Origin: Clostridia bacterium
Lineage (GTDB): Bacteria; Bacillota; Clostridia; Oscillospirales; CAG-272
Length of the DNA: 7,477 nucleotides
Assembly (NCBI GenBank): GCA_017631215.1
Contig: JAGBTR010000185.1
Location: forward strand, 1-7,477
Reading direction: 5' to 3'
The stretch's first letter is position 1. Every line of letters begins with the position of its first letter. The translations under genes and the position numbers were made by a program. Below, piece by piece: positions 1 to 5,992 of the stretch. The notes below the pieces were generated by a model. It made no database searches and was not told the origin of the DNA. It worked only from the letters and a program-made list of their open reading frames with translations.

Positions 1-1
1 A

Positions 2-451
2 ACGGTGCTGGAAAAGCTGGGCACAAACATGATCTCGCTGTTTATCGTCTTCGCTCTGCTGTACTGGGTCTCCATGGCTCGTCTGATCCGTGGCCAGATC
101 CTGTCTCTGCGTGAGCAGGAGTATGTTCTCGCCGCACAGGCTACCGGCGCAAGCGGCAAGTGGATCATCACCAAGCACCTGATGCCCAACTGCATCAGTG
201 TCATCATCATTTCCACCGCACTTCAGATCCCCAGTGCTATCTTTACCGAGAGCTATCTGTCCTTCCTCGGACTCGGTGTCAACGCGCCGATGCCCTCGCT
301 GGGCTCGCTCGCGTCCGACGCGCTCAACGGTATCAGCACCTATCCCTATCGTTTGATTATCCCCGCAATCGTCATTTCGCTGATCGTTCTGTCGCTCAAC
401 CTGTTTGGCGACGGCCTGCGTGACGCATTTGACCCCAAGCTCAACGGTTAA
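2..451 (+). CDS. oppC: Oligopeptide ABC transporter permease, OppC/DppC type (5' end cut by window)
   Basis: This is the C-terminal 149 residues of a binding-protein-dependent transport permease, one of the two membrane subunits of a peptide importer. The open frame continues past the left edge, so the GTG at base 5 is not the real start. Visible features are a membrane segment near residues 10-25, then the EAA loop (EQEYVLAAQATGAS with the downstream KHLMPN) that docks on the ATPases, a second hydrophobic stretch ending in the family-typical ESYLSFLGLGV, and a last membrane segment before the DGLRDAFDP tail. The ESYLSFLGLGV and DGLRDAFDP signatures separate OppC/DppC from OppB/DppB. The stop codon is 16 bases before oppD, consistent with one operon. 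Whether the system prefers dipeptides or longer peptides cannot be read from this subunit. Confidence 0.93.
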   Translation, partial: TVLEKLGTNMISLFIVFALLYWVSMARLIRGQILSLREQEYVLAAQATGASGKWIITKHLMPNCISVIIISTALQIPSAIFTESYLSFLGLGVNAPMPSLGSLASDALNGISTYPYRLIIPAIVISLIVLSLNLFGDGLRDAFDPKLNG

Positions 452-452
452 G

Positions 453-459
453 AAAGGAG
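453..459 (+). promoter_or_regulatory. Ribosome binding site that fixes the oppD start
   Basis: AAAGGAG lies 8 bases before the ATG at 468. It decides for that ATG over an in-frame upstream start at 405, which would lie inside oppC and has no Shine-Dalgarno sequence. Confidence 0.85.
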
Positions 460-467
460 ACGCGAGC

Positions 468-1517
468 ATGGCTTTATTGGAAGTAAGAAATTTGCAAACG
501 TCCTTCTTTACCGACGCGGGCGAGGTCAAGGCGGTCAACGGCGTTTCCTTCGATCTCGAGCGCGGTAAGGTGCTCGGCATCGTCGGTGAGTCGGGCTCGG
601 GTAAGTCGGTGACGGCGTATTCGATCATGCAGATCCTCGCCTCTACCGCGAAGATCAAGGAAGGCTCGTCCATTAAGCTGGACGGTCAGGAGCTGGTCGG
701 ATCGGGTGAGAAGGTGATGAGAACCATCCGAGGCAACAAGGTGGCCATCATTTTCCAGGACCCGATGACCTCGCTCAACCCCACCTACACCATCGGTCAT
801 CAGCTGATGGAGGCAATTATGCTTCATACCGATCGCAACCGCGCGCAGGCGAAGGAGCGTGCGATCGAAATGCTCCGACTCGTAAACATCAACGAGCCCG
901 AGAAGCGTATGACGCAGTATCCCTACGAGTTTTCCGGCGGTATGCGTCAGCGTATCGTCATTGCAATGGCACTCGCTTGCGAGCCTGACATCCTGATCGC
1001 GGACGAGCCGACTACGGCTCTGGACGTGACCATTCAGGCGCAGATTCTGGAGCTGATGAACTCGCTTCAGAAGGAGCTGGGTATGGCCATTATTATGATC
1101 ACGCACGATCTGGGCGTTGTTGCACAGATGTGTGACGAGGTCATCGTTATGTACGCGGGCTCGATCTGCGAGCAGGGTACGGCAGATGAGATCTTCTACA
1201 ATCCCTGCCACGAGTACACCAAGGGACTGATGCGTTCTATCCCGACCGTTTCGGGCGAGGAGGAGACGCTGCAGCCCATTACGGGTACGCCCATCGACCT
1301 GCTTAATATGCCGACAGGCTGTCCCTTTGCGCCCCGTTGCGACGCGGCGATGAAGATCTGCCTGCGCCGTTGCCCCGAAAATATGGACATCAATTCCGAT
1401 CATCGTGCAAAGTGCTGGATGAACGTTAAGCAGGGTGTCGAGGATGGCTCGATCACGCTTGCAAGCGGTGAGACCGCTGAGCAGAATACTGCGGAAGGGG
1501 GAGAGAGCAATGAGTGA
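468..1517 (+). CDS. oppD: Oligopeptide ABC transporter ATP-binding protein OppD
   Basis: ATPase subunit (349 aa) that powers peptide import on the cytoplasmic face, normally pairing with OppF. All nucleotide-binding motifs are intact: Walker A GESGSGKS at residues 40-47, Q-loop glutamine 97 in FQDPMTSLNP, signature FSGGM at 155-159, Walker B ILIADE at 175-180 with catalytic E180, D-loop LD at 185-186 and switch histidine H213 in ITHDLG. The C-terminal oligopeptide-transporter extension follows, with cysteines 285, 291, 298 and 302 in the GCPFAPRC region and C316. A 25-residue acidic, low-complexity tail ends the protein. The start is chosen by the AAAGGAG ribosome site. The stop overlaps the oppF start by 8 bases, suggesting translational coupling. 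The choice of OppD over DppD rests on position and is less certain than the family. Confidence 0.95.
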   Translation: MALLEVRNLQTSFFTDAGEVKAVNGVSFDLERGKVLGIVGESGSGKSVTAYSIMQILASTAKIKEGSSIKLDGQELVGSGEKVMRTIRGNKVAIIFQDPMTSLNPTYTIGHQLMEAIMLHTDRNRAQAKERAIEMLRLVNINEPEKRMTQYPYEFSGGMRQRIVIAMALACEPDILIADEPTTALDVTIQAQILELMNSLQKELGMAIIMITHDLGVVAQMCDEVIVMYAGSICEQGTADEIFYNPCHEYTKGLMRSIPTVSGEEETLQPITGTPIDLLNMPTGCPFAPRCDAAMKICLRRCPENMDINSDHRAKCWMNVKQGVEDGSITLASGETAEQNTAEGGESNE

Positions 1518-2538
1518 TAAGCTGGATAAGGTTTCCGCTCAGGATGCCGTAGCTGCCCCCGCAACCGAGACGCCTCTTGTTGAGGTTAAGGGTCTGAAGC
1601 AGTATTTTAACATCAATACGGGTCTTTTCAAGTCCAAGCCGCTGAAGGCTGTAGACGGTGTTTCGTTCTCGATCAAGAAGGGCGAGACGCTGGGTCTTGT
1701 CGGTGAGTCGGGCTGCGGTAAGACGACGGTCGGTCGTACGCTGCTGCACCTTTACAAGCCCACCGCAGGTGAGATCTACTACAACGGTAAGAAGATCGTT
1801 ACGAAGGCAGACGTTGATGCGTTCCGCAAGAAGGCTGCAATGGTCTTTCAGGATCCCTATTCCTCGCTCAACCCCCGTATGACGGTTTCGGATATCATCG
1901 GTGAGCCGCTGGATATCCACAAGCTGTACGCAACCAAGGAAGAGCGCACCGAGAAGATCCTCGAGCTGATGGATCACGTCGGTCTGAACAGTGAGCATGC
2001 CTCGCGTTACGCGCACGAATTCTCGGGCGGTCAGCGTCAGAGAATCGGTATCGCAAGAGCACTGGCAATCAACCCTGATTTCATCGTCTGCGACGAGCCC
2101 GTCTCGGCACTGGACGTTTCCATTCAGGCGCAGGTCATCAATATGTTTGACGAGCTGCAGGACAAGATGGGTCTTTCCTATCTGTTCATCGCGCACGACC
2201 TGCTCGTTGTCCGTCACATTTCTAACCGCATCGCCGTGATGTATCTGGGTAAGATGGTCGAGCTGGCTGACGCCAACGAGATCTACAGCCACCCGCTGCA
2301 TCCGTACTCCAAGGCGCTGATGTCGGCGGTTCCCGTGCCCGATCCCAAGATCGCACGTGCGAACCAGCGTATCGCGCTGGGCGGCGATATCCCCAGCCCG
2401 CTGAATGCACCCTCGGGATGTCCCTTCCGTACCCGCTGTCCTTACGCGACCGAGCAGTGCGCGGCAGAGATGCCCGAGTTCCGCGAGGTCTCTGGCGGTC
2501 ACTTCGTCGCTTGCCACAATCTTGACAAGGCGAACTGA
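1510..2538 (+). CDS. oppF: Oligopeptide ABC transporter ATP-binding protein OppF
   Basis: Second ATPase subunit (342 aa). The start ATG at 1510 is preceded by a GGGGGAG Shine-Dalgarno about 6 bases upstream and overlaps the oppD stop. Motifs are Walker A GESGCGKT at residues 65-72, Q114 in [12 protein letters not shown], signature FSGGQ at 171-175, Walker B FIVCDE at 191-196 with E196, and H229 in IAHDLLVV. The [11 protein letters not shown]-loop segment, the N-terminal insert before the first strand ([15 protein letters not shown]) and the [10 protein letters not shown] motif are typical of OppF/DppF rather than OppD. The C-terminal extension carries cysteines 304, 310, 317 and 335 in [15 protein letters not shown] and following residues. 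No truncation or frameshift is seen. Confidence 0.95.
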   Translation: MSDKLDKVSAQDAVAAPATETPLVEVKGLKQYFNINTGLFKSKPLKAVDGVSFSIKKGETLGLVGESGCGKTTVGRTLLHLYKPTAGEIYYNGKKIVTKADVDAFRKKAAMVFQDPYSSLNPRMTVSDIIGEPLDIHKLYATKEERTEKILELMDHVGLNSEHASRYAHEFSGGQRQRIGIARALAINPDFIVCDEPVSALDVSIQAQVINMFDELQDKMGLSYLFIAHDLLVVRHISNRIAVMYLGKMVELADANEIYSHPLHPYSKALMSAVPVPDPKIARANQRIALGGDIPSPLNAPSGCPFRTRCPYATEQCAAEMPEFREVSGGHFVACHNLDKAN

Positions 2539-2579
2539 TCCGCGCTCCCATTCGTTCATTATCCGCTCGACAAGGTGTG

Positions 2580-2601
2580 CAATACTTGGCGCGCGGTATT
2601 G
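2580..2601 (+). other. Small intercistronic hairpin before the binding-protein gene
   Basis: CAATAC (2580-2585) pairs with GTATTG (2596-2601) around a GC-rich 10-base loop. An A-rich stretch, not a T-run, follows, so this is not a terminator for the operon. It lies in the 107-base oppF-oppA gap, where no convincing promoter is visible. It may be an mRNA end-stabilising or processing structure that lets the binding protein be made in excess over the membrane parts; that role is inferred only from position. Confidence 0.35.
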
Positions 2602-2645
2602 AAAAAATAAACACAAACAACAATCAATCGAAAGGAAAAAAGACA

Positions 2646-4421
2646 ATGAAAAAGTTTCTTGCACTTCTTCTTGCTTGCCTGATGCTTGTTGCAGTCGTCG
2701 CTTGCGGTCCCAAGGAGCCCGCTGATGATGGCAAGCTCAGCAATTTCCCCACTCTTTCGTATCTCTACAACGAGAGCGATGCTCACAAGGCTATCGGTGA
2801 GTATCTGCAGGCTGCAGTTGCTGGCGTCGGTATCAACATGACGCTGGAGGTTCAGGAGTGGAACACCTTCCTGAACACCCGTAAGAACGGTGACTACTCC
2901 ATCGCTCGTAACGGCTGGCTGGCTGACTACAACGATCCCATCTGCTTCCTGGATATGTGGACCTCGGGTTCGGGTAACAACGACGTTCAGTTCGGTAAGG
3001 GCGCACACGCTGAGCTCGCTATGTACGACCTTGATCTGACCGCTTACGGTTACGACATCAAGGTTGAGGATGGCACTTGGGCAGAGACCTACGACGTGCT
3101 GATCAGCACCATCAAGTCCTGCACCGACGCTGAGAACCGTTACGCTATGATGCACATCGCTGAGGACATCCTGATGGAGACCGGCTGCATCGTTCCCCTC
3201 TACTACTACACCGACCTGTACATGGTTGATGAGAGCGTGAAGGGCTTCTTCGCTAACCCCCTGGGTTACAAGTACTTCATGTACTCCACCGTTGAGGGTG
3301 ACACCACCAGCACCATCGACGTCTGCCTGGCTTCCGAGCCCGACACTCTGGATCCCGCTCTGAACAGTGCTGTTGACGGCGCTACCATGCTGGCTCACCT
3401 GTTCTCGGGTCTTGCTAAGTGGGCTCAGGACGATGCCGGCAAGCTGATCCTCGTTGCTGACTGCGCAGTCGAGCTTCCCGAGGGTGTTGTCAATGCTGAC
3501 GGTACCGTTACCTACACCTACACGCTGAAGGACGGCCTGAAGTGGAGCAACGGTGAGGCTCTCACCGCTGGTGACTTCGAGTACGCTTGGAAGCGCGCTG
3601 CTTCTGCAGATCTGGGTGCTGACTACGGTTACATGTTCGAGGTCGTTAAGGGTTACGGCACGGACGAGCTGGCTGTTAAGGCTCTTGATGACAAGACGCT
3701 GGAGGTCACGCTGGCTAACGCTGTTGCTTACTGGAACGAGCTGCTTGCATTCCCCACCTACTTCCCCGTACACAAGGCTACCATCGAGGCTAGCGCAGAT
3801 GCTTGGGCTACCGAGCCTGAGACCTACGTTTGCAACGGTCCGTACACCATGTCCGCTTGGGAGCACGACAGCGTTATCACGCTGACCAAGAATGAGGCTT
3901 ACCACGATGCAGCTGAGGTTACCATGGGTACCATCAAGTGCCACCTGTCTGATGACGCCAACAACATGCTGGCTAACTTCAAGAACGGCGCTTGGCTGCT
4001 GATCGATGATATCCCCACGGCTGAGATCGCAACCCTGAAGGTTGAGTATCCCACCGAGTTCGTCGTTGCAGGTCAGATCGGTACTTACTACGTCTGCTGG
4101 AACGTCAACGAGAACATCCTTCCCGCTGACAGCACTCTGACCGGTGTTGAGGCTGAGAAGGCTCAGGCTGAGATCCGTAACGCAATCGGTCTGCTGTTCA
4201 ACCGTCAGTACATCTGCGACGAGATCGCACAGGGTGGTCAGGTTCCCGCTTCGTCCTTCGTTGCTATGGGTATGACCAACCCCGACGGTACTGAGTTCTA
4301 CAAGACCGCTAACGGCGGTGAGGCTGCTAACGGCTTCGTTGGTTACTACGATGCTTCCGAGGAGGCTCTCGAGTCCAACTACGAGAAGGCAATGGCAGTT
4401 CTGAACAAGTACTACAAGTAA
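2646..4421 (+). CDS. oppA: Oligopeptide-binding lipoprotein (SBP_bac_5 family) with circularly permuted block order
   Basis: Extracellular peptide-binding lipoprotein (591 aa) feeding the OppCDF importer. The ATG follows AAAGGA by 9 bases. Residues 1-20 form a lipoprotein signal peptide (KK, hydrophobic core, lipobox VVAC with C20). Residues 34-216 match what is normally the C-terminal part of OppA: FPTLSYLYNESDAHK, VQEWNTFLNTRKNGDY, NGWLADYNDP, SGSGNND, then VPLYYYTDLY and GYKYFMYSTVE. Residues 224-591 are the normal N-terminal part: IDVCLASEPDTLDPALNSAV, LKDGLKWSNGEALTAGDFEYAWKR and CNGPYTMSAWEHDS. They end at NYEKAMAVLNKYYK, just where ordinary family members run into the FPTL-YLYN block. 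The blocks are all present but rotated. The frame is unbroken, total length is ordinary for the family, and codon choice is uniformly biased (many GCT alanines), suggesting high expression. Family is certain; whether the permutation is biological or an assembly product is open. Confidence 0.93.
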   Translation: MKKFLALLLACLMLVAVVACGPKEPADDGKLSNFPTLSYLYNESDAHKAIGEYLQAAVAGVGINMTLEVQEWNTFLNTRKNGDYSIARNGWLADYNDPICFLDMWTSGSGNNDVQFGKGAHAELAMYDLDLTAYGYDIKVEDGTWAETYDVLISTIKSCTDAENRYAMMHIAEDILMETGCIVPLYYYTDLYMVDESVKGFFANPLGYKYFMYSTVEGDTTSTIDVCLASEPDTLDPALNSAVDGATMLAHLFSGLAKWAQDDAGKLILVADCAVELPEGVVNADGTVTYTYTLKDGLKWSNGEALTAGDFEYAWKRAASADLGADYGYMFEVVKGYGTDELAVKALDDKTLEVTLANAVAYWNELLAFPTYFPVHKATIEASADAWATEPETYVCNGPYTMSAWEHDSVITLTKNEAYHDAAEVTMGTIKCHLSDDANNMLANFKNGAWLLIDDIPTAEIATLKVEYPTEFVVAGQIGTYYVCWNVNENILPADSTLTGVEAEKAQAEIRNAIGLLFNRQYICDEIAQGGQVPASSFVAMGMTNPDGTEFYKTANGGEAANGFVGYYDASEEALESNYEKAMAVLNKYYK

Positions 4422-4522
4422 TCTTGTTTCTGTCGGATGACAGACGAGCTTGACGAGAGATTCGTTATTGCACATTTTTTGAATTTTCGCTCAAGGATTC
4501 GGCATCATCCGTAATCCCAAAG

Positions 4523-4564
4523 CGGGGGAACGCATCGGCAACGGTGCGCTCCCCCGATTTTTTT
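4523..4564 (+). terminator. Intrinsic terminator of the opp operon
   Basis: An 11-bp GC-rich stem with one mismatch (CGGGGGAACGC at 4523-4533 with GCGCTCCCCCG at 4546-4556) and a 12-base loop is followed by A and seven T residues (4558-4564). It lies 101 bases after the oppA stop and is oriented for plus-strand transcripts. Confidence 0.88.
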
Positions 4565-4568
4565 GCTG

Positions 4569-4605
4569 AAAAGAGGAACGCCTTGTAAAAAGGCGTTCCT
4601 CTTTT
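4569..4605. terminator. Bidirectional terminator between the convergent operons
   Basis: A perfect 16-bp inverted repeat (4569-4584 with 4590-4605) with a 5-base loop starts with AAAA and ends with TTTT, so it can act on both strands. It begins 4 bases beyond the end of the radical SAM gene and is most naturally the terminator of that minus-strand unit. It also backs up the oppA terminator. Confidence 0.87.
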
Positions 4606-4608
4606 CGG

Positions 4609-5223
4609 TTATCTTATTACGTAATCAAACTCGTCAAAGCGTGTCGCACCCATGTCGGATAGCAGTGTGCGACTTTTGCTGCGGTCATCCTCGGTGTTAA
4701 AGTTGGGAATCAGTGGCAGGCGGACGAGCACGTTGGACGCACCGACCGCATCAAGTAGCCAAGCGAGGTTTTTCAGCATTTGGGCGTTGTCGCGCCCTGT
4801 GTAGCGGCGGTAGATGTCGGGGTTGGTGTCCTTGACGTCCACGATGAAGCCGTCGAAAATGTCGGCGGCCGCCTCGACGGCAGAGAAGGGAACATTCAGC
4901 GAGGTCTCGGCATACAGCCGCCAATCCTTGCCGCACAGCGCGCGGAATTCGCGCAAAAACGGTATCTGCAGCAACGGCTCACCGCCGCCGAAGGTCACGC
5001 CACCGCCCGCTGCGCGAAAATACAGGTCGTCGATCCTGACGCGCTCGTATAGCGTCTGTGGCGTCAGCATCTCGCCCTTGAAGGACTCGTCGAGGCAGTA
5101 GGGGTTGAGACAGTAGCGACAGCGCAACGGACAGCCCCAAAAGCAAGCGAGCGTCGTCACGCCCTCGCCGTCGGTGGCAAGTCGGTGGCGGCGGATGCCG
5201 ATCATCTTGACCGCGCCGCTCAC
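4609..5223 (-). CDS. Small PflA-like radical SAM protein
   Basis: A 204-residue radical SAM enzyme resembling glycyl-radical-enzyme activases (PflA/NrdG-like) but shorter than a typical activase of about 240-250 residues. The cluster motif is CX3CX2C (C31, C35, C38 in CPLRCRYC), binding the [4Fe-4S] that cleaves S-adenosylmethionine. GGVTFGGGEPLLQ (around residues 74-86) is the SAM-binding glycine motif. YAETSLN (104-110), DVKDTNPDIYRRYTG (129-143) and VRLPLIPNFN (167-176) follow the activase order. The start is GTG, overlapping the upstream stop as GTGA, with GAGGA a few bases before it; an ATG six codons later has no ribosome site. No glycyl radical enzyme is present. The neighbour is a cysteine-rich membrane protein, so peptide or protein modification is possible, but the substrate is unknown. 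Confidence 0.88.
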   Translation of the reverse strand: MSGAVKMIGIRRHRLATDGEGVTTLACFWGCPLRCRYCLNPYCLDESFKGEMLTPQTLYERVRIDDLYFRAAGGGVTFGGGEPLLQIPFLREFRALCGKDWRLYAETSLNVPFSAVEAAADIFDGFIVDVKDTNPDIYRRYTGRDNAQMLKNLAWLLDAVGASNVLVRLPLIPNFNTEDDRSKSRTLLSDMGATRFDEFDYVIR

Positions 5224-5903
5224 GTCAGATCGTCCTCGGGCATCACGATGGGATCGGACTCGTCGGGCATTGTGTCGGCGTATTCCACCTCGACCACGTA
5301 GCCCTGCTCATCGCAGTACACCGTCACAAGGTCGAAGGTGTCGATGGGGCAGAGATAGGTGTCGCTGTTCTCGTCGCGGCGGACGAGACGCTCGGACCAG
5401 CTCTCACTGTTATAAAGACCCTCACGCGTGACGCCGCAGGTCAGAATAGCGGTCAGCTCCTCGGCGGATAGGTCGGAATCGATATCCTTCAGCACGGTTT
5501 CCTCGGGCGGCAGGGGCATAACACCGGCCAACTCGGGCTCCTCGGGTGGGAGCAGATCGCCCGACGTGTCGGGGGGCAGGGCAACGTCGCCGTCCAGCTC
5601 GTATTCATAATTGTCAGGCGGCAGTGGTTCGCCACCGAGCTCCTTGTTACCAAACCAATCGTCGCAACCGACAGTGCTTGTCGCGATGATGGCGGTCAAG
5701 CCTGCCACGGCGACCGTTTTGCCCAACCGTTGACGCTTTTCAAGCTCGCGTTCCAGATAGCGCAGCTCTGCCTCGCATTTGGGGCAAGTGCCAAGGCAAT
5801 CGCCCTTGTGCTGACATTCGGACGTGATAAACGCAATGTCGTTGGCGTCGGCGATCTTCTGGCGGATCTCCTTGAGTATTTTACAGCGTTGCTTTCCTTT
5901 CAT
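5220..5903 (-). CDS. Cysteine-rich, single-pass membrane protein coupled to the radical SAM gene; function unknown
   Basis: A 227-residue protein of no function I can name. Residues 1-60 are charged and helical (KILKEIRQKIADAN, later ELRYLERELEKRQRLGK) around a cysteine cluster C30-x5-C36-x3-C40-x2-C43 (TSECQHKGDCLGTCPKCEAE), which could bind zinc or an Fe-S cluster. Residues 63-80 are hydrophobic and end in a lipobox-like TVGC (C80), suggesting the N-terminus is cytoplasmic and the rest outside, possibly lipid-anchored. Residues 94-134 hold four spaced LPP[D/E] repeats in an acidic linker. Residues 140-227 may be a small acidic domain containing three further cysteines (156, 185, 197). The stop overlaps the radical SAM start by 4 bases. 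From memory, this head (helix, C-HKGDC-GTCP-CEAE, helix, hydrophobic segment) recurs in anaerobe genomes; I cannot confirm that here. Confidence 0.82.
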   Translation of the reverse strand: MKGKQRCKILKEIRQKIADANDIAFITSECQHKGDCLGTCPKCEAELRYLERELEKRQRLGKTVAVAGLTAIIATSTVGCDDWFGNKELGGEPLPPDNYEYELDGDVALPPDTSGDLLPPEEPELAGVMPLPPEETVLKDIDSDLSAEELTAILTCGVTREGLYNSESWSERLVRRDENSDTYLCPIDTFDLVTVYCDEQGYVVEVEYADTMPDESDPIVMPEDDLT

Positions 5904-5910
5904 GGCAATC

Positions 5911-5918
5911 TCTCCTTT
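5911..5918 (-). promoter_or_regulatory. Ribosome binding site that fixes the start of the cysteine-rich protein
   Basis: On the minus strand AAAGGAGA ends 7 bases before the ATG at 5903. It favours that start over an ATG nine codons upstream (5930), whose reading would put the ribosome site inside the gene. Confidence 0.85.
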
Positions 5919-5955
5919 ATGGCTTGTCATAGAATGGGATTTCTACTGTATAAGA

Positions 5956-5980
5956 CGAGAATTTTTGCAAAATGTTCTCG
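5956..5980. promoter_or_regulatory. 25-bp near-perfect palindrome, possible operator
   Basis: Outer arms CGAGAA (5956-5961) and TTCTCG (5975-5980) flank a self-complementary core TTTTGCAAAA (5963-5972), with one base of spacing on the left and two on the right. It sits between the kinase-like gene and the cysteine-rich gene. A weak minus-strand -10 candidate (TATACA, 5947-5952) lies next to it, but no good -35 is present. There is no T-run in either direction, so an operator is more likely than a terminator. Readthrough from the upstream promoter may be the main source of transcription. Confidence 0.4.
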
Positions 5981-5992
5981 CTCCGATAAATT

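Noticed and set aside
405..467. Upstream in-frame start for oppD
   Set aside because: It lies within oppC and lacks a ribosome site; the ATG at 468 has AAAGGAG at ideal spacing and gives the family-typical N-terminus.
474..1403. 309-codon minus-strand frame opposite oppD
   Set aside because: Same exact-register shadow effect; the sense strand has all the ABC ATPase motifs.
2521..2645. Possible promoter for oppA beginning with TTGACA at 2522
   Set aside because: No acceptable -10 at 16-18 bases; other candidate pairs in the gap are equally poor.
1453..2664. 403-codon minus-strand frame opposite oppF
   Set aside because: Same exact-register shadow; no ribosome site or recognisable product.
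2646..4421. Idea that oppA is a frameshifted or truncated pseudogene
   Set aside because: The frame is uninterrupted, codon bias is even throughout, all expected blocks occur once, and signal peptide, ribosome site and terminator are intact.
4429..4444. Small hairpin TCTGTC-GGAT-GACAGA just after oppA
   Set aside because: Only six base pairs and no T-run; the real terminator is at 4523-4564. Too weak to call.
2559..4475. 638-codon open frame on the minus strand covering all of oppA
   Set aside because: Its codons lie exactly opposite the sense codons, so it stays open simply because the sense gene avoids TTA, CTA and TCA. The protein has no recognisable motif, and the sense strand encodes a clear binding protein with a ribosome site.
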